64,000 nucleotides of DNA, taken from Pseudomonas batumici (GTDB taxonomy: Bacteria > Pseudomonadota > Gammaproteobacteria > Pseudomonadales > Pseudomonadaceae). The stretch's first letter is position 1, and each line of letters begins with the position of its first letter. The stretch is taken from the NCBI RefSeq assembly GCF_000820515.1, contig NZ_JXDG01000053.1:55006-119005 (forward strand), written 5' to 3'. Under the pieces are notes generated by a model. That model ran no database searches and was not told the DNA's origin. It was given only the letters and a program-made list of their open reading frames with translations. Both the position numbers and the translations under genes were made by a program. Positions 1-7,917 of this stretch are shown here, one piece after another.

Positions 1-1094
1 ACGAAGGCGCGCTGATCTTCAAGTTCTGGTTCCACCTGTCCAAGAAGCAGATGAAGGCCCGCCTCAAATCCCTGCAGGATGACCCGTTGCACAGCTGGCG
101 CATCAGCCCGTTGGATTGGCAGCAGTCGGAGACTTACGACCAGTTCGTGCATTTCGGCGAGCGGGTGCTGCGCCGCACCAGCCGCGACTATGCCCCCTGG
201 CATGTGGTCGAGGGGGGCGACCCGCATTACCGCAGCCTGACCGTGGGCAAGATCCTCCTCGAAGGGTTGCAGACGGCACTCAAGACCAAGGACGCCAAGC
301 CGCGCCCGACCAATGCCGCGCCCCTGCCTTCGGGGGTGGACGAACTGAGCCTGCTGGGCAGCCTGGACCTGAGCCAGCACCTGGACAAGGATGACTATGA
401 AGAGCAACTGATTACCGAGCAGGCGCGACTGGCCGGCCTGCTGCGGGACAAACGCATGCGCCGGCACGCGCTGGTGGCGGTGTTCGAAGGCAATGACGCG
501 GCAGGCAAGGGGGGAGCGATCCGGCGGGTGGCGGCGGCGCTCGACCCACGGCAATACCGCATCATTCCCATCGCCGCGCCGACCGAGGACGAACGCGCCC
601 AGCCTTACCTCTGGCGGTTCTGGCGGCAGATCCCGGCGCGGGGCAAGTTCACCGTGTTCGACCGCTCCTGGTATGGCCGGGTGCTGGTGGAGCGGATCGA
701 AGGCTTCTGCAGCCAGGCCGACTGGATGCGCGCCTACAGTGAAATCAACGATTTCGAGGAACAACTGAGCGACGCCGGGGTGATTGTGGTGAAGTTCTGG
801 CTGGCCATCGACAAGCAGACCCAGCTGGAGCGCTTCCAGGAACGTGAAGAGATTCCGTTCAAGCGGTTCAAGATCACCGAAGACGATTGGCGCAACCGCG
901 AGAAATGGGACCTGTACCGCGATGCTGTCGGCGATATGGTCGACCGTACCAGCACCGAAGTGGCGCCCTGGACGCTGGTGGAAGCCAATGACAAGCGCTG
1001 GGCCCGGGTCAAGGTGCTGCGCACGCTCAACCGGGCGATCGAGGACGCGTTCGAAAAACGCGACAAGCACGACAAGAAGGGCAAGTCGAAGTAG
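1..1094 (+). CDS. pap: Polyphosphate:AMP phosphotransferase (tandem PPK2), 5' truncated
   Basis: The reading frame is open from base 3, so the gene starts before the window. The visible part holds the end of a first PPK2 domain (LIFKFWFHLSKKQM) and a complete second one. The second domain has a Walker A-like loop GNDAAGKGG and a Walker B/lid segment FDRSWYGRVLVERIEGF, then a second KFWLAIDKQTQLERF segment. Two PPK2 domains in one chain are the mark of class II PPK2 enzymes, which phosphorylate AMP to ADP using polyphosphate. The full family length is near 500 residues and about 363 are visible here. The protein is cytosolic. The C-terminus is lysine-rich, as usual for these proteins. Function is inferred from domain layout; the missing N-terminal domain cannot be checked. 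Confidence 0.88.
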   Translation, partial: EGALIFKFWFHLSKKQMKARLKSLQDDPLHSWRISPLDWQQSETYDQFVHFGERVLRRTSRDYAPWHVVEGGDPHYRSLTVGKILLEGLQTALKTKDAKPRPTNAAPLPSGVDELSLLGSLDLSQHLDKDDYEEQLITEQARLAGLLRDKRMRRHALVAVFEGNDAAGKGGAIRRVAAALDPRQYRIIPIAAPTEDERAQPYLWRFWRQIPARGKFTVFDRSWYGRVLVERIEGFCSQADWMRAYSEINDFEEQLSDAGVIVVKFWLAIDKQTQLERFQEREEIPFKRFKITEDDWRNREKWDLYRDAVGDMVDRTSTEVAPWTLVEANDKRWARVKVLRTLNRAIEDAFEKRDKHDKKGKSK

Positions 1095-1202
1095 AACGAT
1101 GGCCGCGCATACGCCGGGTGAATGATTGTCGCGGTCGGGAATCGGGTGGGCTTATGCTCGCTCGATCCTTCAAACCGACAACAACAATCCATGAGGTGGG
1201 CC

Positions 1203-2387
1203 ATGCGTGAAGTGGTGATCGTCGACAGCGTGCGGACTGGCCTGGCCAAGTCCTTTCGCGGCAAATTCAACCAGACCCGGCCGGACGACATGGCGGCCCA
1301 TTGCGTCAATGCCTTGCTCAGCCGCAACGGCATCGACCCGGCCAGCGTCGAGGATTGCATCGTCGGCGCCGGTTCCAACGAAGGTGCGCAGGGCTACAAC
1401 ATCGGGCGCAATGTCGCGGTGTTGTCGAAGCTGGGCACCGGCACCGCCGGCATGACCCTCAATCGCTTCTGCTCGTCGGGCTTGCAGGCCATCGCCATTG
1501 CCGCCAACCAGATTGCCTCCGGTTGCAGCGAGATCATCGTCGCCGGCGGGGTCGAATCCATCAGCCTGACGATGAAAAGCGTCAACACCGAAAACCTGAT
1601 CAACCCGTTGCTCAAGGAGCAGGTGCCCGGGATCTATTTCCCCATGGGCCAGACCGCCGAGATCGTCGCGCGGCGCTACGGTGTCAGTCGCGAGCAGCAG
1701 GACCTCTATGCGCTGCAAAGTCAGCAGCGCACCGCCGCCGCCCAGGCTGCGGGGCTGTTCGACGATGAAATCGTGCCGATGGCCGTGACCTACGCGGTCG
1801 AGGACAAGGCCAGCGGGCAGATCCAGCGTCTCGAGGGCGTGGTGGATCGCGATGACTGCAATCGTCCGGACACTACGCTGGAAAGTCTGGCCGGGTTGAA
1901 ACCGGTGTTTGCCGAAGACGGGTCGGTGACGGCGGGCAACTCGTCGCAACTGTCCGATGGTGCCTCGATGACCCTGGTGATGAGCCTGGAAAAGGCCCTG
2001 GAGCTGGGGCTCACGCCCAAGGCGCTGTTCCGCGGTTTTGCCGTGGCCGGTTGCGAACCGGACGAGATGGGCATCGGTCCGGTGTTCTCGGTGCCAAGGC
2101 TGCTCAAGGCCAAGGGCCTGAGCGTGGCGGACATCGATCTGTGGGAGTTGAACGAGGCGTTTGCCTCCCAGTGCCTGTACAGCCGTGATCGGTTGGGCAT
2201 CGACAACGAGAAGTACAACGTCAACGGCGGTTCGATTGCCATCGGCCATCCGTTCGGCATGACCGGCTCGCGCCAGGTCGGGCATCTGGTGCGTGAGCTG
2301 CAACGGCGCAAGCTGCGTTATGGCATCGTCACCATGTGCGTGGGCGGTGGCATGGGCGCGACGGGACTGTTCGAAGCGTTGCGCTGA
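1203..2387 (+). CDS. Thiolase family protein (acetyl-CoA C-acyltransferase)
   Basis: This 394-residue protein has the whole thiolase fold. The N-terminal domain carries the nucleophile in NRFCSSGLQAI (about residue 90). The C-terminal domain carries GGSIAIGHPFGMTG and the acid/base cysteine in CVGGGMGATG. It catalyses CoA-dependent cleavage or condensation of 3-ketoacyl-CoA; the sequence does not tell fatty-acid oxidation from acetoacetyl-CoA chemistry. I chose the ATG at 1203 because it follows GAGGTGGG and gives the standard MREVVIVDSVRT start; an upstream in-frame ATG at 1122 would add an unrelated 27-residue tail. It stands alone, with no fadB partner beside it. A strong hairpin follows the stop codon. 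Confidence 0.9.
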   Translation: MREVVIVDSVRTGLAKSFRGKFNQTRPDDMAAHCVNALLSRNGIDPASVEDCIVGAGSNEGAQGYNIGRNVAVLSKLGTGTAGMTLNRFCSSGLQAIAIAANQIASGCSEIIVAGGVESISLTMKSVNTENLINPLLKEQVPGIYFPMGQTAEIVARRYGVSREQQDLYALQSQQRTAAAQAAGLFDDEIVPMAVTYAVEDKASGQIQRLEGVVDRDDCNRPDTTLESLAGLKPVFAEDGSVTAGNSSQLSDGASMTLVMSLEKALELGLTPKALFRGFAVAGCEPDEMGIGPVFSVPRLLKAKGLSVADIDLWELNEAFASQCLYSRDRLGIDNEKYNVNGGSIAIGHPFGMTGSRQVGHLVRELQRRKLRYGIVTMCVGGGMGATGLFEALR

Positions 2388-2394
2388 GCCGGGG

Positions 2395-2420
2395 CCAAAC
2401 CCTGTTTCTACAGGGTTTGG
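2395..2420. terminator. Hairpin between convergent genes, likely bidirectional terminator
   Basis: The stem CCAAACCCTGT / ACAGGGTTTGG is a perfect 11 bp with a TTCT loop. It sits just after the thiolase stop and includes the stop codon of the opposing small gene. There is no long T-run on either strand, so intrinsic termination is likely but not certain. Confidence 0.5.
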
Positions 2421-2617
2421 CTGGCCTTGATGGCGTTGGCCAGTTGCATGCGTGTGACATACACCTGGGTTCCGCGCTCGGCATCGGTGCGGGTAAAGAA
2501 CGGCCCTTCCAGGGTGTTTTCCCGGGTGCTGAAAAAAAACCGGCCGTTGATGGCGGTCACCCGATGACTGCGGAAATGGGTGGCCTCGGTGCTGTCTTGC
2601 GCGCGTTTACCGAACAT
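2408..2617 (-). CDS. Small DUF6316-like protein
   Basis: A 69-residue soluble protein beginning MFGKRAQDST and containing FFFSTRENTLEGPFF. I recall this pattern from a small conserved Pseudomonas family annotated as DUF6316, but I could not search for it. There is no signal peptide and no membrane segment. It is convergent with the thiolase gene and shares its terminator hairpin. An overlapping plus-strand frame exists (2336-2662) but has no recognisable features, so the minus frame is preferred. Function is unknown. Confidence 0.6.
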   Translation of the reverse strand: MFGKRAQDSTEATHFRSHRVTAINGRFFFSTRENTLEGPFFTRTDAERGTQVYVTRMQLANAIKASQTL

Positions 2618-2701
2618 GGCGAAATCTCGCTGGTGAACATGGCTGTCAAGAATTCAGCATAAAACGTATAAAGATAGCGCGCCTGACCACCCGATCAATG
2701 G

Positions 2702-2730
2702 CAGGAGCCAATTTATTGGCGACGCTCCTG
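2702..2730. repeat. REP-like imperfect hairpin
   Basis: CAGGAGC (2702-2708) pairs with GCTCCTG (2724-2730), and CCAAT/ATTGG pair inside. It resembles a degenerate Pseudomonas REP unit (GGAGCC...GGCGA pattern) in the gap before the EamA gene. Whether it belongs to a genomic repeat family cannot be tested here. Confidence 0.3.
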
Positions 2731-2828
2731 GTACGGTCGAGGTCGCATCCGGCTGCGGTTTCCGGCTGCGTTGCCGCATCTGCCGGGTCTAGAATGGCGG
2801 CATCCCCCACATGGCCACAGGACTCCTC

Positions 2829-3788
2829 ATGCACATCTCATCCGGTCGCTGGGGTTATGGTCTGTTCCTGGCGCTGCTGACCGCCGTGCTCTGGGGCATT
2901 CTGCCGATCAAGCTCAAGCTGGTGTTGCAGGTGATGGATCCGGTGACCGTGACCTGGTGCCGATTGATCGTCTCGGGGGGCTTTCTCTTCGTTTACCTGG
3001 CGGCGACCCGACGTTTGCCGAGCCGGCGAGACCTCGGGCCCCGTGGCGGTTGGCTGGTGCTGCTGGCGGTGTTTGGCCTGGTGGGCAACTACGTGCTTTA
3101 CCTCATGGGGCTGAACCGGCTCAGTCCCGGTACCGCGCAACTGGTGGTGCAGATGGGGCCGATCTTCCTGTTGATCGCCAGCCTGTTCGTGTTCAAGGAG
3201 CGGTTCAGCCTGGGGCAGGGGATCGGGCTGCTGGTGCTGCTGTTCGGCTTCGGCCTGTTTTTCAACCAGCGCCTGGAAGAGCTGCTGACCTCCCTGGGGA
3301 CTTACACCGCCGGTGTCCTGCTGGTGCTGTTGGCGTCCACGGTCTGGACCTTCTATGCCTTGAGCCAGAAGCAATTGTTGACGGTGTGGAATTCGTTGCA
3401 GGTGATGATGGTGATCTACCTGTCTTGCGCCTTGTTGCTCACGCCCTGGGCGCATCCGGCCGAAGTCCTGCAACTGAGTCCGTTGCAGGGCTGGCTGTTG
3501 CTCGCTTGCTGCTTCAACACCCTGGTGGCTTACGGGGCCTTTGCCGAGGCCCTGGCGCACTGGGAGGCCTCGCGGGTCAGCGCGACCCTGGCGATCACGC
3601 CCCTGGTGACCTTTGCCGCGGTGGCCCTGGCGGCCTGGCTGTGGCCCGGGTTTGTCCAGGCCGAGGACATCAATGGCCTGGGCTATGGCGGGGCGCTGCT
3701 GGTGGTGCTGGGGTCGGCGCTGGTGGCGTTGGGGCCGTCGCTGATAGCCGGGCTCAAGGCCCGGCGCCTGCGCCTGACGGCGAACTGA
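2829..3788 (+). CDS. EamA/DMT-family transporter (RarD-like)
   Basis: An inner-membrane protein of about 319 residues with ten hydrophobic helices in two EamA repeats. The first helix is WGYGLFLALLTAVLWGILPI. The MDPVTVTWCRLIVSGGFLF segment and the following helices match RarD-type drug/metabolite transporters. The ATG at 2829 is preferred because AGGA lies 6 nt upstream; the in-frame ATG at 2811 lacks a ribosome site and would add six residues. The substrate cannot be predicted. It is convergent with fumC, with 9 nt between the stops. Confidence 0.85.
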   Translation: MHISSGRWGYGLFLALLTAVLWGILPIKLKLVLQVMDPVTVTWCRLIVSGGFLFVYLAATRRLPSRRDLGPRGGWLVLLAVFGLVGNYVLYLMGLNRLSPGTAQLVVQMGPIFLLIASLFVFKERFSLGQGIGLLVLLFGFGLFFNQRLEELLTSLGTYTAGVLLVLLASTVWTFYALSQKQLLTVWNSLQVMMVIYLSCALLLTPWAHPAEVLQLSPLQGWLLLACCFNTLVAYGAFAEALAHWEASRVSATLAITPLVTFAAVALAAWLWPGFVQAEDINGLGYGGALLVVLGSALVALGPSLIAGLKARRLRLTAN

Positions 3789-3797
3789 AGCCCAGCG

Positions 3798-5192
3798 TCA
3801 GCCGTTCTTGCCGGATTCGAGCATGTTCTCCGGGCGGACCCAGGTGTCGAACTCCTCGTCGGTCAGGTAACCGAGTTCCAGCGCCGCCTCGCGCAAGGTC
3901 AGGTTTTCTCCATAGGCCTTCTTGGCAATCTGGGCCGCCTTGTCGTAGCCGATATGCGGGTTCAACGCCGTCACCAGCATCAGGCCGCGTTCCAGATGCG
4001 CGGCCATCTGCACGGGATCGGGTTCCAGCCCGGCAATGCAGTGCTGCTGGAAATTGCTGCAACCATCCCCGAGCAGACGGATCGACTGCAGCAGGTTGTG
4101 GATGATCACCGGTTTGAAGACATTGAGCTGCAGGTGACCCTGGCTCGCGGCAAAGCCGATCGTCACGTCATTGCCCATCACCTGGCAGGCCAGCATCGAC
4201 AACGCCTCGCACTGGGTCGGGTTGACCTTGCCGGGCATGATCGAACTGCCCGGTTCGTTGGCCGGCAACTTGACCTCGGCCAGCCCGGCACGGGGCCCGG
4301 AGCCCAGCAGGCGCAGGTCGTTGGCGATTTTCATCAGGGCCACGGCCAGGGTTTTCAGGGCGCCGGAGAGGGTGGTCAAGGGTTCATGGCCGGCCAGGGC
4401 GGCGAACTTGTTCGGTGCGCTGGTGAACGGCAGGCCGGACAGCGCCGCCAGTTCGGCGGCGATCGCCTCGGCAAAGCCATGGGGTGCATTGAGCCCGGTG
4501 CCCACGGCCGTGCCGCCCTGGGCCAGTTCGCACACCGCCGGCAACGCCGAGCGAATCGCCCGCTCGGCGTAGCCCAGTTGCGCGATATAGGCCGAGACTT
4601 CCTGGCCGAAGGTGATCGGCGTGGCATCCATCATATGGGTGCGCCCGGTCTTCACCAGCTTCATGTGCCGCGCTGCCAGTTCCTTCAGCCCGCCGGACAA
4701 CTCGGCAATGGCTGGCAACAAATGCCGATACACCGCCTGGGCGGCGGCGATGTGCATCGCGGTGGGGAAACAGTCGTTGGAACTCTGGGAACGGTTGACG
4801 TGATCGTTGGGGTGTACTGGCAACTTGCCGCCGCGGCCCTTGCCCGCCAGTTCGTTGGCGCGCCCGGCAATCACTTCGTTGGCGTTCATGTTGCTCTGGG
4901 TGCCGCTGCCGGTCTGCCAGACCGCCAGCGGGAATTGGTCGTCATGCCCGCCGAGCAGCACTTCGTCGGCGGCCTGTTCGATCAGCCGGGCGACATCGGC
5001 GGGCAGGTCGCCATTGCGGCTGTTGACCCGTGCCGCGGCCTTCTTGATCAGCGCCAGGGCGTGCATGACCGCCAGGGGCATTTTTTCCGTGCCGATGGCG
5101 AAGTTGATCAGCGAACGCTGGGTCTGGGCGCCCCAGTAGGCGTCTTCCGGTACATCCACCTGGCCAAGGCTGTCGGTTTCGATGCGGCTCAT
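3798..5192 (-). CDS. fumC: Class II fumarate hydratase
   Basis: This 464-residue enzyme converts fumarate to malate in the TCA cycle without an iron-sulfur cluster. The fumarase/aspartase signature GSSIMPGKVNP is intact. So are the substrate-binding segments QTGSGTQSNMNANEV, HPNDHVNRSQSSND and KTGRTHMMDATPI. The homotetramer is cytosolic. Pseudomonas usually has two fumC paralogues. This one, next to DUF2059 and bolA, corresponds in position to the PAO1 fumC2 neighbourhood rather than the iron-starvation copy beside sodA; that assignment is from synteny memory. It is transcribed divergently from the DUF2059 gene. Confidence 0.95.
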   Translation of the reverse strand: MSRIETDSLGQVDVPEDAYWGAQTQRSLINFAIGTEKMPLAVMHALALIKKAAARVNSRNGDLPADVARLIEQAADEVLLGGHDDQFPLAVWQTGSGTQSNMNANEVIAGRANELAGKGRGGKLPVHPNDHVNRSQSSNDCFPTAMHIAAAQAVYRHLLPAIAELSGGLKELAARHMKLVKTGRTHMMDATPITFGQEVSAYIAQLGYAERAIRSALPAVCELAQGGTAVGTGLNAPHGFAEAIAAELAALSGLPFTSAPNKFAALAGHEPLTTLSGALKTLAVALMKIANDLRLLGSGPRAGLAEVKLPANEPGSSIMPGKVNPTQCEALSMLACQVMGNDVTIGFAASQGHLQLNVFKPVIIHNLLQSIRLLGDGCSNFQQHCIAGLEPDPVQMAAHLERGLMLVTALNPHIGYDKAAQIAKKAYGENLTLREAALELGYLTDEEFDTWVRPENMLESGKNG

Positions 5193-5384
5193 TCGGGTTC
5201 ACTCCTGAAGGCGGGTTAGCAAAGTTTAGGTCCTGATCGGGCGCTTGGGTTCCCTTCCGGGTGTTTACCCGTTTCACGACCGCCGGACAGCCGCGCGGCA
5301 GCCTCGGGGTTGAGTGACACACTTTGTTAGGCGCAGAATGGTCGCCCTTGGGGTTTTACCTCGCCTGTTTAGAAAGGAAACTCG

Positions 5385-5912
5385 ATGACCCGTCTTCGTG
5401 CCCTCTGTACCGCGGTTGCTCTGGTATGCGCCAGCGGCCAGGTTTTCGCCGATACCGCCAGCCACAACGCCAGTGCCGAAGCTTTCCTGACGCTGGCCCA
5501 TGCCGACAAGCTGGGGACTCCGGTCTACGCGCAAGTGCAGCAAATGTTCGCCCAGCGTTTCGAGCAGACCCAGGCGCCGGCCTCGAAAAAGCCGTTGCTG
5601 GACACCTACCAGGCCAAGGCCAATGCCGCCCTGGACCAGGCCATCGGCTGGAACAAGCTGAAGCCGGACATGGTCAAGCTCTACACCGACAACTTCAGCG
5701 AATCCGAGCTCAAGGACCTGGTGGCGTTCTACCAGTCGCCACTGGGCAAGAAAGTCCTGGAAAAAATGCCGCAACTGACCCAGCAATCGGCCATGATGAC
5801 CCAGGCCAAGCTGGAAAGCGCGGTACCGGTGGTGAACAAGCTGCTCGAGGACATGACCAACGAGCTGGCACCCGCCAAGGCCGCAGCGCCGGCAGCCAAG
5901 AAAAAGCCGTAA
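5385..5912 (+). CDS. Secreted DUF2059 protein
   Basis: A 175-residue protein with a signal peptide (MTRLRALCTAVALVCASGQVFA, cleavage likely before DTASH), so it is probably periplasmic. The helical DUF2059 domain spans about residues 80-140 and includes FSESELKDLVAFYQSPLGKK. The tail is alanine/lysine-rich (AAAPAAKKKP). Function is unknown for the family. AGAAAGGAA precedes the ATG. The stop is 12 nt from bolA, so the two are probably co-transcribed. Confidence 0.85.
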   Translation: MTRLRALCTAVALVCASGQVFADTASHNASAEAFLTLAHADKLGTPVYAQVQQMFAQRFEQTQAPASKKPLLDTYQAKANAALDQAIGWNKLKPDMVKLYTDNFSESELKDLVAFYQSPLGKKVLEKMPQLTQQSAMMTQAKLESAVPVVNKLLEDMTNELAPAKAAAPAAKKKP

Positions 5913-5924
5913 GCGGAGCCTGAC

Positions 5925-6221
5925 ATGAGCATGCAGCAACGTATCGAAACCGCATTGGCCGCCCTGCAACCCGAGCACCTGCAAGTCCTGGACGAAAGCC
6001 ATATGCACAGCCGCGGGTTGCAGACCCATTTCAAGGCGGTGCTGGTCAGCGAACAGTTTGCCGGGTTGAACAGCGTCAAGCGCCACCAGAAGGTCTACGC
6101 CACCCTGGGCGACCTGATGAGTGAGTTCCATGCGTTGGCCCTGCATACCTACACCCCTGAAGAGTGGGTGAAAATCGGCGCGGCACCGGCATCGCCGGTC
6201 TGCGCCGGCGGAGGGCATTGA
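5925..6221 (+). CDS. bolA: BolA family protein
   Basis: This 98-residue protein has the BolA fold with the conserved SHMHSRGLQTHFKAVLVSEQFAGL segment (about residues 25-48, including the histidine used for [2Fe-2S] sharing with monothiol glutaredoxins) and VKRHQKVYATLGDLM. BolA proteins act in iron-sulfur trafficking and stress morphology. It lies 12 nt after the DUF2059 gene and is followed by a strong intrinsic terminator. The C-terminal tail (CAGGGH) is short and variable. Confidence 0.9.
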   Translation: MSMQQRIETALAALQPEHLQVLDESHMHSRGLQTHFKAVLVSEQFAGLNSVKRHQKVYATLGDLMSEFHALALHTYTPEEWVKIGAAPASPVCAGGGH

Positions 6222-6263
6222 TCCCTGGTTTTTCGACCGGTGTTTTTTTGCTAGAATCCGCAA

Positions 6264-6291
6264 CGCGCCGCTCTGTCGGCGCGTTTTTTTT
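6264..6291 (+). terminator. Intrinsic terminator after bolA
   Basis: CGCGCCG, loop CTCTGT, CGGCGCG, then eight T residues. A TAGAAT -10-like hexamer lies just upstream at 6252-6257, so this hairpin could also sit in the leader of trhO. No convincing -35 accompanies it. Confidence 0.7.
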
Positions 6292-6339
6292 GCATCCGGT
6301 TCGCCCTTTGCGAGGGCTGCCACCTGGAGAGAATCACCC

Positions 6340-7278
6340 ATGACTCAACCCATAGTCGTGGCGGCACTTTACAAGTTCGTCACCCTGGAAGACTACGTTG
6401 CCCTGCGCGAGCCACTGCTGCAGGCGATGGTCGACAACGGCATCAAGGGCACCCTGCTGATCGCCGAAGAAGGCATCAACGGTACCGTTTCCGGTAGCCG
6501 CGAAGGCATCGATGGCCTGTTGGCCTGGCTCAAGCTGGATCCGCGGATGGTCGATATCGACCACAAGGAATCCTATTGCGACGACCAGCCGTTCTATCGG
6601 ACCAAGGTCAAGCTGAAGAAGGAAATCGTCACCCTGGGTGTCGAGGGCGTGGACCCGAACAAGCAGGTCGGCACCTATGTCGATCCGCAGGACTGGAATG
6701 CCTTGATCGCTGACCCGGAAGTGTTGCTGATCGACACCCGCAACGATTATGAAGTCTCGATCGGCACCTTCGAAGGCGCCATCGACCCGAAGACCACCAG
6801 TTTTCGCGAATTCCCCGACTACATCAAAGCCCATTTCGACCCGGCCAGGCACAAGAAAGTCGCCATGTTCTGCACCGGCGGCATTCGTTGCGAGAAGGCC
6901 TCCAGCTACATGCTCGGCGAGGGCTTCGACGAGGTCTATCACCTCAAGGGCGGGATCCTGAAGTACCTCGAAGAGGTGCCCCAGGCGCAAAGCAAGTGGC
7001 AGGGCGACTGCTTTGTCTTCGACAATCGCGTCACCGTGCGCCACGACCTCAGCGAAGGCGACTACGATCAATGTCATGCCTGCCGTACACCGGTCAGCGT
7101 CGAGGACCGTGCGTCGGAGCACTACGTGGCCGGTATCAGTTGCCCGCATTGCTGGGACAAGTTGAGCGAGAAGACCCGTCGCAGCGCCATCGACCGGCAG
7201 AAGCAGATCGAACTGGCCAAGGCACGCAACCAGCCGCACCCGATCGGTTACAACTACCGTCAATCTTCCGAGGACTGA
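6340..7278 (+). CDS. trhO: tRNA uridine-34 hydroxylase (rhodanese family)
   Basis: The 312-residue sequence matches YceA/TrhO: an N-terminal UPF0176 domain (residues 1-110, with GTLLIAEEGINGTVSG), a rhodanese domain (about 120-215) with the active loop CTGGIRCEKAS (Cys near 178), and a C-terminal cysteine-rich tail (CHACRTPVS, CPHCW). TrhO hydroxylates U34 of tRNAs, the first step to 5-methoxyuridine/cmo5U, using prephenate-derived chemistry. GGAGAG precedes the ATG. The DsbA-family gene begins 4 nt after the stop codon. Confidence 0.93.
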   Translation: MTQPIVVAALYKFVTLEDYVALREPLLQAMVDNGIKGTLLIAEEGINGTVSGSREGIDGLLAWLKLDPRMVDIDHKESYCDDQPFYRTKVKLKKEIVTLGVEGVDPNKQVGTYVDPQDWNALIADPEVLLIDTRNDYEVSIGTFEGAIDPKTTSFREFPDYIKAHFDPARHKKVAMFCTGGIRCEKASSYMLGEGFDEVYHLKGGILKYLEEVPQAQSKWQGDCFVFDNRVTVRHDLSEGDYDQCHACRTPVSVEDRASEHYVAGISCPHCWDKLSEKTRRSAIDRQKQIELAKARNQPHPIGYNYRQSSED

Positions 7279-7281
7279 ACC

Positions 7282-7917
7282 ATGTCCGCGCGCCTGCTCT
7301 ATGTCATGGACCCGATGTGTTCCTGGTGCTGGGGATTTGCCCCGGTGGCCGAGGCGCTGGTCAAGCAGGCGCAGGCGGCGGGTGTCGAACTGCACCTGGT
7401 GATGGGCGGCTTGCGCACCGGCAGCGGCACCGCGCTGGAACCGACGACCCGGCGCTATATCCTGGAACACTGGCAGGCGGTCACCGAGACCACCGGCCAG
7501 CCGTTCAAGCTCGACGGTGCCTTGCCGGACGGTTTCGTCTACGACACCGAGCCGGCCTGTCGGGCGGTCGTCACGGCGCGCAGCCTGGCGCCGGACTGTG
7601 CGTGGACGCTGGTGGGGCTGATCCAGCGGGCCTTTTATGTCGAGGGGCGTGATGTCACGCAGGCCAGCGTGTTGGTGGAGCTGGCGGAACAGGCCGGACT
7701 GCCGCGCATCGAATTTGCCGGCGCCTTCGACACGGCCGAGCAGCATGCGGCCACCGCCGCCGATTTCACCTGGGTCCAGGACCTGGGGATTGCCGGTTTC
7801 CCGACCTTGCTGGCCGAACGCAATGGCCAGTTGGCGCTGCTGACCAACGGCTACCAGCCGCTGGCTGAACTCGCTCCGCTGCTCGGCCGTTGGCTGGAGC
7901 GTGCGGCCTGTGCTTGA
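7282..7917 (+). CDS. DsbA-family (FrnE-like) thioredoxin-fold protein
   Basis: A 211-residue protein whose CxxC redox motif CSWC lies at residues 13-16 of an N-terminal thioredoxin strand (YVMDPMCSWCWGF). A helical insertion follows, and the cis-proline loop is GIAGFPTLL. There is no signal peptide, so it should act in the cytoplasm, unlike true DsbA. The family includes FrnE-type oxidoreductases and 2-hydroxychromene isomerase relatives. It is translationally coupled to the ABC exporter that overlaps its 3' end. Confidence 0.85.
   Translation: MSARLLYVMDPMCSWCWGFAPVAEALVKQAQAAGVELHLVMGGLRTGSGTALEPTTRRYILEHWQAVTETTGQPFKLDGALPDGFVYDTEPACRAVVTARSLAPDCAWTLVGLIQRAFYVEGRDVTQASVLVELAEQAGLPRIEFAGAFDTAEQHAATAADFTWVQDLGIAGFPTLLAERNGQLALLTNGYQPLAELAPLLGRWLERAACA

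Noticed and set aside
2336..2662. 108-codon plus-strand frame after the thiolase
   Set aside because: It overlaps the thiolase end and the DUF6316-like minus gene, with no recognisable features or start site.
3954..5219. 421-codon open frame on the plus strand
   Set aside because: Antisense to fumC, which has an intact fumarase signature on the minus strand.
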